From positions 2,776,629 through 2,840,628 of the forward strand of contig OY101119.1 of NCBI GenBank assembly GCA_956465555.1: DNA of 64,000 nt, written 5' to 3'. Shown piece after piece: positions 19,837 to 31,175 of the stretch. Position numbers and translations under genes: made by a program. This stretch comes from Nitzschia sp. pyKryTriq1 (lineage: Eukaryota > Bacillariophyta > Bacillariophyceae > Bacillariales > Bacillariaceae). Below the pieces are notes generated by a model that was not told the DNA's origin, searched no databases, and worked only from the letters and a program-made list of their open reading frames with translations. How positions within the stretch are numbered: position 1 is the stretch's first letter; every line of letters begins with the position of its first letter.

Positions 19837-21675
19837 CTATGCTTCAAGAGGTCGAAGGTTCCTTCTCTCTGTAGCCAAAATAGGGTGGAGGTTCTTCATT
19901 ATCAGGGTTGTTCCGGCACCCAAAAAGAGTGCAAGGAATGTCCAGGATGCCGACCATCCGAAGGTGCTCAGCACTCGGGTATTGACCGTGAGAATTTGCG
20001 AAGTGACGAAAAATCCAGCCGCGTCCACAAGGGAAAGTGCCACCGCCTTGTTTTCGGGGAACACGTTGGTTGCAACTAGGTTGGGGAATTGAGAGAATTG
20101 AAACGAAATGCTGGAGGCTGCCACACCTGATAGCAGAGAAATAGCAGCCGCCATGATGTAAGGTGCCCGAATCCAACCATGCATGACATTGAGCGCGCAG
20201 ACACCAAGTCCCAGGAAGGAGCCAATCGCACGGTAGTAGTTGCTCTTGAGCATTTTCATTTTGTCCGAAATCGACTTCATTCCAGCGAAGGTTGTGCCTT
20301 GACCAAGACCAAGTACGAAGCCCAATGTGATGGAAGAGGTTAAGCTAGCACAAATGTGTCCTGTAGATGAAAGAAAAGGAGAACGCATGTGAGAGATTTA
20401 CCTCGGTGCAGTAGTGGTCGCTGGTGAAGGAACCATTGGAGCGTACTACTTACGTGGAAAACCAGTGGCTTCGTGGAGGAATGGGACCAAAAGACGGTCA
20501 CTTCCTCTAATGACGTATCCCAGAGCATGACCAATGCCAATCATCCAGAATAATCGGCTGGTCAATATTGACTTGAGCACTGAGAGCGGATTGCTTGTCG
20601 CTGGTGCCGGTGCAGTTTCGCCGTTGGCGACAACCGCAGCTGGCTTTGTGCTTTTGCGTGCTGACGAAGCGCCTGTAAACATCGCCGCGGCACCAACCAA
20701 GGCAACAAGAGCTCCAACTTGAGTTACCTGTCTCCAGCAACCCGACATGTTGAGGAGGGCTGCTCCTACTGTTTTGGCAGCAAGTGCTCCAGTGTAGCTA
20801 GACATGCTCATGATAGTCAGACCTCGGGCGATCCTGGTCGGATCGCTAGTCGCCTGATCAAGAACACTACACATGGCAGTCCACTGAATGCTCGAAAGAA
20901 ACTCGTAAGCAACCAAGAACATTGCAATGGCTCCGATCGACGTGTTGACACTCATCACACAAGACAAGGCAGCCAAGGCTACGAGATACATGACACTCGC
21001 CCGCCGGCCTCCCAGTCGTTGAACCACAAAGCCATTTACCACTTTTCCGAAGGCTCCACCCAGGGGTGCCATACTGGCAACACTGGACTCGAAGGCCGCG
21101 GATGCGGCGGGGTTGGAGAAACTAAGGGCAGACAGGGCTGGGATGGTGACAACCGAGAGATTAATCACGAACATGTTGCAGAAGTAAGTCATAAACAGAG
21201 CCACGTCCAATTTTGAAACGCGAGGGCCTGCTTTCACCTTCTCAGTATCCTTCGTCTCTTGTGTCTGTGTAGTTTTGGTAATCGGCGACAACGCACGGGG
21301 AGGGGGTATCAAGACGCCGACACCGCTGCCTGAGACGCTAGCAATCGTACTAACACGGAACCGCTCAAAGAATCGCCGAGAGCGAGGCAACTCAACTGGA
21401 ACAGAGGAGCTCAACCTTATTCCGGTCTTGGTGGATTGACCATTAGCCTTGGCAGGGTCGTAAGCTCCAGCGGCCAGCCTCCTCGAATTGACTTTTCGAA
21501 ACGGCAGTTTACTCCTTCGAGCATTTTTGCCGTGATCCTCAGGAAATGCCTGAGATTGAAGGGGGGAAGCCACTATATTGCGCCGACCACCTTGCCACAG
21601 TTGCTGGAAGGCAATGGCATGATTATTTCCTGCCAAAAGGGCAAAAATGCAGAGGACTCTTGCAAAATCTTTCAT
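19837..21675 (-). CDS. Major facilitator superfamily transporter, copy 2
   Basis: Two exons: 20454-21675 and 19837-20360, with a 93 bp intron (GTAAGT donor at 20453, CTACAG acceptor at 20361). The spliced codon gives GFPRHICASL, which matches FPYPICGGL-like sequence of the neighbouring MFS gene and so confirms the join. The product has 581 residues. The N-terminus MKDFARVLCIFALLAGNNHA then AIAFQQ looks like a signal peptide with an ASAFAP-like cleavage site, suggesting a plastid or envelope location. About twelve membrane segments follow a 150-residue hydrophilic region. GGAFGKVVNGFVVQRLGGR matches the MFS motif A loop. Substrate unknown. It is tail-to-tail with copy 1, consistent with an inverted duplication. 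Confidence 0.8.
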
Positions 21676-23097
21676 ATTGGGGCGTGCCGTAGTCGTTGGA
21701 TAGATAAACTTCTCAAAAAAATAAACTCAAAGAAGGAAGAAGCGTCTGCTGATTTATGATTCAATCAAAAGTCGTGAGTTTAGCAGTAGGTCGGGAAAAA
21801 TAATTTCCGTGACCTTCTGTTGAATCAAAATCTTATGGAAGACGACGCATCAGTTCCAACAACTGCTGCTTTTACTCGTACCCAAACCACAGACTTGACA
21901 TGGAAAAAGTGAGGAGTAGTCTATGCAACGTGGTACGTGGTGTCTTTGTGTTTGGATCTCTACAATCCCAACACGCGACAACGCGATAGAATGCTCGGTG
22001 CTCGCACAAAATTCCCGCCCACACAACGTACTTCTCCATTATTTTATTCTCTGTTCTCGAATTTCGTGTTGTTCTGCTCTGTATACAGCGTCGTACAAAA
22101 TGTACTACGATTTACATACAACACGAGAAGAAAAGATTATTCGGTGTTCTGCACAGACACATACGGTACAGGCAGGATCGGTGGCTGTTGTCGAGCACCA
22201 AGCGCCACCTCATAAAGACGCGCCAACAAATCAGTTTCATCCAATCAAATCAGTCTACAAGTACTCTTGCAAATTAGAATGAAGAGCTCGTCGATGTGGC
22301 AAAATCGGCCAGATGGCAGCGAATCTACAGTAGTACAGTACACGTACGCACACGGGGACCACGCATGTCGAGGAAGGAGCTCGCAGGTGTGGCTTGTGGC
22401 GCGTTGTCGTCGTTCTTTTCGTGACGCGAGGTTGCTGCACTACCCACAGTACATTTACTCGTAGCAAGAAGAATGCCTAGTACTACTACTTGTTGCAAGT
22501 AGTACTCCTCATGATCTCCCCTGCTCTATCACAGCACTAACTAGTGTACTACTAGTAGTAGAACAAGAAGAAGAACAACAACCAGGGGTATTATCTTCGA
22601 TCATACAAGGTAGCGAGCTTTCTGCGCTTTGCTCCTTGTTGTCAGCAGTTGCCTGTTGCGTACCGGTACGAGTATGTAGTAAGTCAAAAAAGTCAACACG
22701 AACTGTACTACTACGGTCGGTACTTTTTAGACGACTACTTCTTACAGTGTACCTGTACTTCTTGTTACTACAGTAATCTTGGAATCTATTTCAGTCATGG
22801 TAGTCGTCTCATTTTTGCGGATCGCCAGGCGTGCTGCTTGGTGGTGTTTAGGAATTTATCTCTTGAATGGCGAGTTAGGGCAATAATATATTTTGTCGCA
22901 GGCTCTATACATATTTCCATGTGTATGACGAACAGGCGATGCTGAATATAAAATTTTCTCCAGATATATTTTATTATAGCATCAGCGAGTCACACCCTTC
23001 AGTCGCCAACCACAATTCCTGCTTTCACGCCGCAACATCTTCATCTTCGTTGTTTTGTGAGATAAAGATAGCCAAAATTGAAAAAAACCGGACGACA
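21676..23097. promoter_or_regulatory. 1.4 kb divergent intergenic region
   Basis: Lies between the MFS copy 2 start and the membrane-protein gene at 23098. It contains ACTAGTAGT and TACCGGTAC palindromic short repeats (about 22480-22570 and 22660) and A/T-rich sequence just before 23098. No supported ORF or RNA gene. Confidence 0.35.
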
Positions 23098-24207
23098 ATG
23101 AGGCTTTCCCTTTTGCTGCTCTCCTTTGTGGGATTTTGTTCCGCACAGCCAAGGTCGACCCTAAACGTTGGGTTCGAATACCAACTGGAAGTTGAGGACG
23201 TGCAGAGCACTGGTTCCACAACCGATGCCCTAGAAATCGTTGATGGGACCATCCTGGATAGATTACAAAAAAACTTCCCTCAGAAAGATGATACAGGAGC
23301 GTTTCTAGTTGAATTCAACACCATCGAAAGCCAAATTTTCAGTGCATGCTTCACAGACAATGATCAGTGCTCGCTGGTGCGATCCAGTATCGAGGTTGTG
23401 TACGATGCCGGAAAGCCCGAGCATTCGGTTGAATTCGTGACCCTCCAACTAGTCCAGGACTTCCTCGCGAGTATTTCGATGGGTAAAAAGGGCGTCTTTG
23501 CATCATATGCCTACCCCTCCATGGTCTCATCGCTGGCGCAGTTCCAAATGAATATCGTAATGGACAGGATGACGGACACTGAAATCAAAGTGCTGGAGGC
23601 TACCTTCGCTGAGGTCTTCGGGGCAATCGTGTTTGCAATGGAGGGCGATACCGAAGTTGTTGATGTTAAGTTCTTGTTCCAAGATCTATTGGGTAGTTTT
23701 GCTCAGACTTTGTCGGCAGAACTGAGGATTGCTGGGTACTGCAGAGACTGTACGATGGCTCAATTCGAGCAAATCGTGGTGGATACTATCAACGGAAACC
23801 TCCCAGCCTTCCAGACTAAGCTCAAGGTAAACTCAAATGCTTTGAACAGCACGTATTTCGATAGGGTGTCGAGTATCACATTCTCGGTACCCGAGCTTCC
23901 GGAGACACTTGCTCCTATTGGAGATGCATCCATATTTGATGAAACGCCACCTACAGTCGAAAATAAACTGCCGTGGTTCCTGTGGTTTGGCGTTGCTCTA
24001 GCAATTTTGGTGATCTGCTGTGGATGTTACATGATTTTCAGGGAAAATGCTGAGTACGAGAAAGAGGATTTCAGCACCAGCGAGGAAGGAAGTCAAGCCT
24101 ACGACTCTCAGTTCGCCTCAGGAGACGAGGAAGATGGAACTTTCGAGGAAGAGGGTACAGATTTGGACCTCGAATCAGTTGAACAAACAGAAGCCCAAGA
24201 GTATTAA
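23098..24207 (+). CDS. Type I membrane protein of unknown function
   Basis: 369 residues. The ATG at 23098 is chosen because it begins a clear signal peptide (MRLSLLLLSFVGFCSAQ); the frame is open 59 codons further upstream without one. A lumenal or extracellular domain of about 260 residues contains a few Cys (SACFTDNDQC, AGYCRDC). It is followed by one transmembrane helix (LPWFLWFGVALAILVICCGCY) and an 80-residue acidic cytoplasmic tail rich in Glu, Asp and Ser. I recognise no family. The layout suits a cell-surface or frustule-associated protein, which is speculation. Confidence 0.68.
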   Translation: MRLSLLLLSFVGFCSAQPRSTLNVGFEYQLEVEDVQSTGSTTDALEIVDGTILDRLQKNFPQKDDTGAFLVEFNTIESQIFSACFTDNDQCSLVRSSIEVVYDAGKPEHSVEFVTLQLVQDFLASISMGKKGVFASYAYPSMVSSLAQFQMNIVMDRMTDTEIKVLEATFAEVFGAIVFAMEGDTEVVDVKFLFQDLLGSFAQTLSAELRIAGYCRDCTMAQFEQIVVDTINGNLPAFQTKLKVNSNALNSTYFDRVSSITFSVPELPETLAPIGDASIFDETPPTVENKLPWFLWFGVALAILVICCGCYMIFRENAEYEKEDFSTSEEGSQAYDSQFASGDEEDGTFEEEGTDLDLESVEQTEAQEY

Positions 24208-24439
24208 TAGGAGCCTTCATGGAATTGGTTCCGAATATCGCCACCAACCCAAGCCTGTCACTTTTATATATCATAGCAGTGTACAATAAAGAACTATGCA
24301 TCAACAAAATCGAATGTTGTATTCTCCTTGTACTAGTCTGAAGTCGGCGTACATTTTTTGAAGTCATTTATCGCTAATCAATCCTATATGCCTATAACAT
24401 CGACATTGATTGATTCGGGATATCATCGTACTTCGTGAA

Positions 24440-25759
24440 CTAGCTGTAAAATGAGAATTGTTGGTCAAGGTACTCTTGGATGTATGGCACTTGATATGCT
24501 GGAAGAAAGAGCAGTTCATTGCCTTTCACTGATATCAAAGGGAGGTGTGTGGTAGCTTCTTCAAAAGTGTATGCTGCAAAGGCTAGCATTGCAACACGAC
24601 CGTTGAACAGTTCCCGCTCCTGCATGTTTCGTTTCATTGAGGCTGGGGCACCTTCAAGGATGAACAGAGGGTCCCAAAAGCAGTCTCCTGGCAAGAAAGC
24701 GTCACCGATGTCATCCTTTTCTTGGATAGCTTTCGCATAAATGTCGAGATAACCGAGAAGCATCATGATCAAAGTCATGAGAAGAGGAAAGTAAGGGAGA
24801 GTCACTGGGCCGTAGATCAAAGGTCCAAATTGGTCGACATCCAAAATCAATCGATCGAGCATTTCTTGAAGGGGCCAAAATATGGCTGCCAACATGGCCA
24901 AACGTCCATGACGGATCTCTGCCTCTCGATAGTCTCTCAAAATTAGGGCGGTTGGTCGTGAAGCTGGAGGGTCCTCCTTAACCGATCCAGGCAGCGACTG
25001 AAGAAGAATATATTGGGTCTGAAGGATGAAATCTTTCTCCGCGAAATGCAGCGGGTCGAAGCCCCAATCACCTGGTAAGGCATCAGACCCAACACCTGCA
25101 CTGACAGGAACGACGCCTTGCAAGAGAGCTTGCTCCAGATTTGTTACCAGTGATAGGGGTTTATTTTCAGTAGAATCGTCTTCGTCGTCTTCATCGTAGT
25201 CCTCGTCCTCTTCTTCGTCATAGTCTTCATCCTCATTGTCGTCATAGTCCTCATCCTCTTCTTCGTCGTAGTCCTCATCCTCTGCTTCTCCTAGGAGCGA
25301 CAATAATGCTTCGACATCACTATCGTCATCGAAATCATCCTCGTCCAATTCTACGTCGTCATCATCGTCATCCAAAAGGCTTTCCAGATCATTTTCTAGA
25401 TCCATCAGTAGATCCTCCAACGATTCAAGTTTGGATAAATTATTGCTTTTCCCCATGAGCTCCACGTCGTCCTCGGATTCCTCATAATCTTCAAAAGAGG
25501 CCGAGTCCTCGTCATCATATTCGAAAGAAAACAACGACTTTCGTCGAGGGCCATTAAATTGTCGCCGACGTCGACGACCTGCAGTCTGCTGATCAATGTA
25601 TCTTGCCTCACTTTTCTCGAGGACGAATGGTAAAAGAGAAGGTTGCGGGAGTTGCCGCGGCCTTGCTCCATGAGAAAAGGCAAAAGCCAGTGGTGGGAGT
25701 GGGCACTGAGAAAATATGGTCGGCTGGGCCACCACGAATGTCGAGAGTGATGGTTCCAT
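24440..25759 (-). CDS. Chlorophyll a/b-binding-like (LHC) protein with acidic N-terminal domain
   Basis: Starts at 25759 (MEPSLSTF) or at 25774. About 439 residues, roughly twice a normal diatom LHC. N-terminal hydrophobic residues and LAFAFSHG could form the bipartite plastid presequence. Residues about 75-210 are extremely acidic, with repeats around EDEDYDEEEDEDYD. The C-terminal half has LHC landmarks: DWGFDPLHFAEKD, first helix EIRHGRLAMLAAIFWPLQE, a middle helix, then CFWDPLFIL and third helix ERELFNGRVAMLAFAAYTFEE. The E-x-x-x-GR pairs are chlorophyll-ligand helices. It may be a RedCAP-like or other divergent member. The acidic block is unusual for a thylakoid antenna and may bind cations or partners. 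Confidence 0.78.
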   Translation of the reverse strand: MEPSLSTFVVAQPTIFSQCPLPPLAFAFSHGARPRQLPQPSLLPFVLEKSEARYIDQQTAGRRRRRQFNGPRRKSLFSFEYDDEDSASFEDYEESEDDVELMGKSNNLSKLESLEDLLMDLENDLESLLDDDDDDVELDEDDFDDDSDVEALLSLLGEAEDEDYDEEEDEDYDDNEDEDYDEEEDEDYDEDDEDDSTENKPLSLVTNLEQALLQGVVPVSAGVGSDALPGDWGFDPLHFAEKDFILQTQYILLQSLPGSVKEDPPASRPTALILRDYREAEIRHGRLAMLAAIFWPLQEMLDRLILDVDQFGPLIYGPVTLPYFPLLMTLIMMLLGYLDIYAKAIQEKDDIGDAFLPGDCFWDPLFILEGAPASMKRNMQERELFNGRVAMLAFAAYTFEEATTHLPLISVKGNELLFLPAYQVPYIQEYLDQQFSFYS

Positions 25760-25774
25760 CCTGGCGCAATCCAT

Positions 25775-26521
25775 CCAATTTTAGTTAATTTGGTTCGATG
25801 GCGGTGCTAGTAGTAGGAGCAGGAGCAGGAGCAAGGATCGATTGTCGTTTTTTTACTAGCGCTGAAGAATCGAAACTCCTTTTTCAATCGGTGTTCAATG
25901 ATCGAGTGAGATACAAAGCAACAAGACAACTTTTATAGGACTAAGGGCTACCGGTATCGGTTTGCTTTCGTACAGTGAAACATACATAATATCTTCCATT
26001 GTCGTCGATGATCGATGACGAAAAGAAAAATAGGGCGTACCGGCGGTACCGGTATACCGGTACGCATCCCAGCACGCGATCTTGTGAGCTGAAAAGGCAA
26101 CTTGAAGTAGCCTACGGTCCGACTCACTTGACTGATGAGCAAAGTATACGGAGTCACGAGTCGTCGTATCCACGAATGAACTAGTAAGCGGGTACCGGTA
26201 GCGGGTATAACTGACTACTACACTCTACTCTCTAGTGTATCTCTACTAGAGCTAGAGAGAGCTAGATTATATTCCGCTTGCTCTGCAACGCGAATATAAC
26301 TATCTACGAATAACAATAGGGAGATATCAGTCTTTACTAACAAAATGACAGAATGGTAGCTTTGATATTGTTTGCTGCCCGTCTTCATGATTATTTCTTT
26401 AGGACTACTCGTATGGTGTTGTACTGTAGAACGAAGAAGTAATAGTAGTTGCACCGGAACAAAGAATCACAGAAGATTGTGACGACTCTTCGTCGATTTT
26501 CATACTATCTTTGGAACTTTG
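25775..26521. other. Intergenic, 5' of the LHC-like gene
   Basis: 747 bp with nested TACCGGTA palindromes at about 26039-26062 and 26193-26206 and CTCTACTAGAG-like repeats at about 26220-26270. No supported gene. Confidence 0.4.
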
Positions 26522-27301
26522 TCATGAAGCCTCCTCACCCGCCAGTTCCTTTTCTCGTTGCTCTTCTTCTTCTTCTTCTTCTTCTTGGTGAGCTTTGATA
26601 ATCGCCGCAATTTGCTCTTCCGACAGTTCCGCTGGTTTCTTGGCCTCTTCCGGGTAATGAAAGTGGGTCGAATGCAGTTCTGCCTCCACGCCCGCCTCCA
26701 AAAATTCCCGAATGACGTCCACATGACCATTCTTCATGGCAACATAAATGGGGGAATATTCTTGATAATTTCCATCGGCGTCCTTCCATTTATCGAAGTT
26801 GTATCCGTCGGCGATCAATTCTTGCACCTTTTTGACATCCCCTTCCCGACTGGCCTTGATCATAATTTCATCGACGTCTCCTTCCAAACCCGCATAGCAG
26901 AAATCCACCTTATCCATGAGCAATGGAATGATATGTGTGTGCTTGTATTCTTTCGCCAAATCCAATGCATCTTGGTCGACACGGGCGCCCATCTCCACGA
27001 ACAATTTAACGATGGATTCGTGTCCCTGCCAGCAGGACCATTGCAAGGGCGTGTAATCGTTGGCGTCTACAATATTGATATCGGCATTCTGAGACTCTAA
27101 TAAGGCCCGCACGACTTCCAATTGACCATAGTCCACCGCAATGAAAATGGGTGGCGTCTCCAGTTCTTTTAGGTCCTTGTCAGTCCACGCTATCCTTCTC
27201 GAGTAGCATTCGGCGTCCTTGGAAAGCAAATCCGTCACGGTTGCCGTGTCTCCCTCTTTGCAGGCCGCAATCATCATCATGGTGGCGTCCTCGGAAGTCA
27301 T
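26522..27301 (-). CDS. Ankyrin-repeat protein
   Basis: 259 residues, single exon. Ankyrin-type units are visible: TPPIFIAVDYGQLEVVRALL, then YTPLQWSCWQGHESIVKLFV with GARVDQDALDLA, and after a gap SPIYVAMKNGHVDVIREFLE. The N-terminal helix pair (MIAACKEGDTATVTDLLSKD) looks like a capping repeat. The C-terminus is a charged helix ending in a Glu run. No enzymatic domain is attached, so it is probably a protein-protein adaptor in cytosol or nucleus; partners are unknown. The start sits immediately 3' of a CTG/TTG triplet run in its 5' UTR. Confidence 0.85.
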   Translation of the reverse strand: MTSEDATMMMIAACKEGDTATVTDLLSKDAECYSRRIAWTDKDLKELETPPIFIAVDYGQLEVVRALLESQNADINIVDANDYTPLQWSCWQGHESIVKLFVEMGARVDQDALDLAKEYKHTHIIPLLMDKVDFCYAGLEGDVDEIMIKASREGDVKKVQELIADGYNFDKWKDADGNYQEYSPIYVAMKNGHVDVIREFLEAGVEAELHSTHFHYPEEAKKPAELSEEQIAAIIKAHQEEEEEEEEQREKELAGEEAS

Positions 27302-27848
27302 TATGCTGCTGCTGCTGTTGTTGCTGTTGCTGTTGTTGTTGTTTTAGATGGTTAACCAGTTTGGCTGTCAAATAATGGGAAGATTTTACGAATAGGAGTT
27401 TTTTATGGCGGTCGGTGGTTGTGTGTCGTGTTCCTTTCCATCAGAGAGATGGAAACATGGATGAATGGTGGTTGGATAGTCGTTGTTCGTTTTTTCTCTG
27501 CATATGTGCGGAGGGGGGCGTCCATCTCGGGACGACCCATTCGAACGGATGGTTCTAAAAAATATTCGGATGGCTGCCAGACTACTCACGTACGACGCAA
27601 GACGCAAGATATTTCAGTCTGTCCTTCGACCACCTGCTTCTTACAGTATCATCTTTGGGAGGTTGAAGAAAAACCGAACTCCGGACGAACCGACCGAGAA
27701 GAAGAACCGCGAGAGATGAGGACCGACACGTTTTCTTTAGACGTCCATCTTTCTTCTCCATGCATGGCATCGCATCATCGCCAATCACAAATAATTTACA
27801 CTACCACTACCCATACGAATATTACATACTTTACAACGACCATCATCT
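27302..27848. promoter_or_regulatory. Divergent region with CTG/TTG repeat
   Basis: 547 bp between the ankyrin gene and the AFG1-like gene. A CTG/TTG triplet run (about 27306-27341) lies in the ankyrin 5' UTR, reading CAG/CAA on its transcript. Nothing else is supported. Confidence 0.4.
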
Positions 27849-28441
27849 ATGATGAAGAGATTCTTACGATTATCGGCATCTCATCTTCGACGAAGGATAC
27901 CATCCTGTCAGCAATCATGGTGGACGAGAAAACTACACCATGACGCCATGAAGGCAGCCAGCAGCAGCAGCAGCAGCAGTTTCCTTCTCTCGTCGTCCAC
28001 ACAACAAACTCCTTCACCATGCTGGCAGCCAGCCACAGTGGTGATTCCTCGCCAACATCAGTCGTCGGTTGTTGTTCTTCCGACGACGGGAGGAAATCAT
28101 CGAGCAGCCTTTTCATCCGCAGTCTCCTCCTCGACAGAACTCTCTTCCGAAGGTGCCGTGACTAGCCGACTGAATGACTTGATTGCCAGAGGAGATGTGC
28201 AACCGGATGAACATCAATTCGAGGCCGCTGCAGAATTGGATCGGATACACGACTTTCTCATGAGCCACGATCCACCACCTTTGAAGCCCGCCCCGTCACC
28301 CGCAACAATTAGGCAAAATAATTCGTCGTCGTCATTTTTTGGTGGATTCTTTGGTTCCACCACGGCGGCTGCCGAGTGGACTATTCCTCCTTCTGTCTTC
28401 AACAGGGGTGCTTATATGTTTGGTACGTAAGGTACTACGTT

Positions 28442-28509
<68 letters not shown>

Positions 28510-29823
28510 ATTGCTATTGCTGTTGCTGTTGCTGTTGCTGTTGCTCGAGAAAAAATAAACAATGCACTGGATCATTTCACCCACTGACATTATTTTTAAA
28601 TTCTTTTCCAACAAGGCGGAGTGGGTTGTGGAAAGACGTTTTTAATGAATTTGTTTTACGATTCCATAGATTCGGGACCATGGGCCAACGACAAGCAAAA
28701 GGTACATTTCCATAAATTCATGTTACAAGTCCATCAGCATATGCATCAACAACGAAAGGCTCAAAAAGATCCTAAGAATAATGGGAATGGTGGTGATTTG
28801 ATTACTCCCGTCGTCGACGAAATATTGAAACAGGGTCGACTTTTGTGCTTGGATGAATTTCAAGTCACAGATGTTGCCGATGCGATGATTCTGCAACTGT
28901 TATTTGACGGATTGTGGAAGAAGGGATGTGTTCTCATTGCCACATCAAATCGACCGCCCTCGGATTTGTATCTACACGGTTTGCAACGAGATCGATTCTT
29001 ACCCTTTATTGATCGACTCCAGCAACAGTGTACCGTGGTGGATTTATTGGATTCCGAAACGGATTATAGAATGCTGGCCAATGCCACGAGCAGTAGCGGT
29101 ATTAGTGATGGGAGCGTGAATAGCAATGGCGAGGATCAACAACAACAACAGCAGCAGCCGGTGGTCTATTTTACCAAGGGTGGCCCGGCTTCATCGAAGC
29201 AATTTCGCAACTTATTCTACAAACTTGCGGAAAACCACCCTACTAATCCTACATCCCTATCCACCCAAGGTCGTACCGTCCCCATCCCCCTGGCATGCGT
29301 GAAAAAGCGAATTGCCTTTTTTGATTTTGCGGATCTGTGTCAAAAGGCCATGGGCGCGGCCGATTATTTGGTCATTGCCAGCACGTTTTCCACGGTATTT
29401 TGTCACAACATTCCCAAGTTGACTGTCAATGAACTGAATTGGCTCCGTCGCTTCATTACCTTTGTCGACACCATGTACGAAGTGAAAGTCACGTTGGTTT
29501 TACATACCGCACAACCAGTCGACTCGGTCCGTGATTTATTTTCGGTCGACGGCGACAAGAAATCTTATTCCCAAGACGAAGTATTTGCCTTTGATCGAAC
29601 CCTCTCGCGATTGGAAGAAATGTCATCCCCGAAATATTTGAAGAGTCAATGGCTGGGTGGTAGCAAAAAGAAACGACTCGAGGAGAAAGATAGAACACTA
29701 TTGAAATCATCGGCCGATTGGTTACTCAACACCGCCACCAACATCAACACTAGCAAGAAAACCAAGGAAGAAGATGATGCTCACAACAAGATCACTACCA
29801 AACTGGATATAAGTCGGAGTTAG
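27849..29823 (+). CDS. AFG1/LACE1 (ZapE-type) mitochondrial AAA-like ATPase
   Basis: Two exons, 27849-28422 and 28616-29823, 593 residues. The splice rebuilds the Walker A motif GGVGCGKT (Gly192 to Thr199), so the intron cuts the P-loop. Walker B is LLCLDEFQVTD, followed by the sensor ATSNRPPSDLY and the AFG1-family block LHGLQRDRFLPFIDRL. Later blocks FADLCQKAMGAADYLVI and NELNWLRRFITFVDTMY are also typical. The basic, Ser-rich N-terminus (MMKRFLRLSASHLRRR) looks like a mitochondrial presequence. AFG1/LACE1 proteins assist turnover of mitochondrially encoded or misfolded inner-membrane subunits. The Gln and Asn runs are lineage-specific inserts. Confidence 0.92.
28442..28545 (+). repeat. (GTTGCT)n microsatellite inside the AFG1-like intron
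   Basis: About 100 bp of nearly perfect TTGCTG hexamers with CTGCTG and CTATTG variants fill over half of the 193 bp intron (28423-28615). The repeat has no stop in several frames, which creates false ORFs on both strands. Confidence 0.9.
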
Positions 29824-31175
29824 TAGTACTCTACTCTACGAGGAGAACATAACGAGATGTAATTCTTCGGACGACGAAGCGCACAAAGTAGACACTCGAA
29901 ACCACACACACGAGGATGCACCAATGCATTGACCTGTAAGTTTCAAATAGGAGGAAAACTATTTTCTCTTTCAACTAGGAGATGATGCCCAACAAGCAGC
30001 TCCCCAGCCATTGAAAAAAGAGGACCGCCAATACAGTTGTTGTTGTTGTTGTCGTCGTCGTTTTTGTTACCTGCCTCCAGTACGAGTACCAATACTGTAC
30101 AGTGCGAGTAACCGACTTCTTCTAGCTAGCCCTCCTGATCACAAAGCGGCCTCCAAGCCATTGTAGCACTCTTTCTACCAGGTAGAACTACTAGAGTGTT
30201 GGGAACCGAGAACTACTCTACTCACTTTTTCGCTGCTTTACGATATAATAGAGTAGGGACCTCTCTAGACTAGAGTTAGTAGACGCCAGACTCCGATTCG
30301 TCATCCCACTCTAGTAGAGAGAGTATTAGTCTACAGGTACAAGTAGTCTCTACTAGAGAGTATCCTTCCAACAACTAACTTCTGCTTTGTTTGAATAATA
30401 TGAGCCAACCAAACGACGAGGAAAAAGAAGAAACCCAACCGCAGAGCCGATCGCCCGGCGCGATCCCACCTCCAAAAATTCGTCGCGCCCAAAATGACTA
30501 AGGGGAGATGGACGGACTTCTGGCACAACAACGCGAAGGAGGAGTTGCACGGATTGGCTCTTGCCGTTCAACGCCTACTGATCCTAGCCCGCGAAGCGTT
30601 ACACATACACGATCGCCGTTGAGCCTTGAAAATTGTGGCTTTCTTGGTAGGATTACCACGTAAAAAATTCCAAGTTGGCGAAAGAAATTGGAATGTATAA
30701 ACTACAGTCATGAATATATATCTTCCGTTAGGTATGGTTAGTACCAGGAAAGCAGCGTTGAAATTCGAATGTGTTCCACAACAAAGCCGATACAAATGTT
30801 GGCATAACACATATATTCTCGCCTAATTATCATTTCTGTTCAAATTCCCCAACGCAACTTTGCAAGCGGGAAGTTTTATGGAACACACCCACGGCCGGTT
30901 TCGCATTGTGGCTTATTGCTTCACCTTATTTCGCTTCCATCTCATCCTCTCATCTTATGGTGGTGAATGCGATACACTCTTAGTTGCTGCACCTTTACCA
31001 TTGCATTTCATTGATACTTTCAATTGCAGTTACAGTAAAGAACGAGGATTGATTGATTGATTGATTGATTGAGCGATCGATTCTTCATTGATTCCCAGGG
31101 AGATTGTAGTAGACTTGCAGTGTGTGTGTTCGTCCTGGCAGGCGTAGCGTTGCATCTTCCCCATTTTTACGTATT
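29824..31175. other. 1.35 kb intergenic region
   Basis: Contains CTACTAGAG-type palindromes at about 30170-30365 and a (GATT)n run at about 31043-31070. Two very short plus-strand frames (30401-30502, 33 codons; 30494-30622, 42 codons) overlap at ATGACTAA; the second would form an amphipathic helix. I cannot support either as a gene. The promoter of the J-like gene lies at the right end. Confidence 0.35.

Noticed and set aside
28376-28558. Poly-Leu and Ala-Val repeat ORFs
   Set aside because: These are frames of the hexamer microsatellite in the AFG1-like intron.
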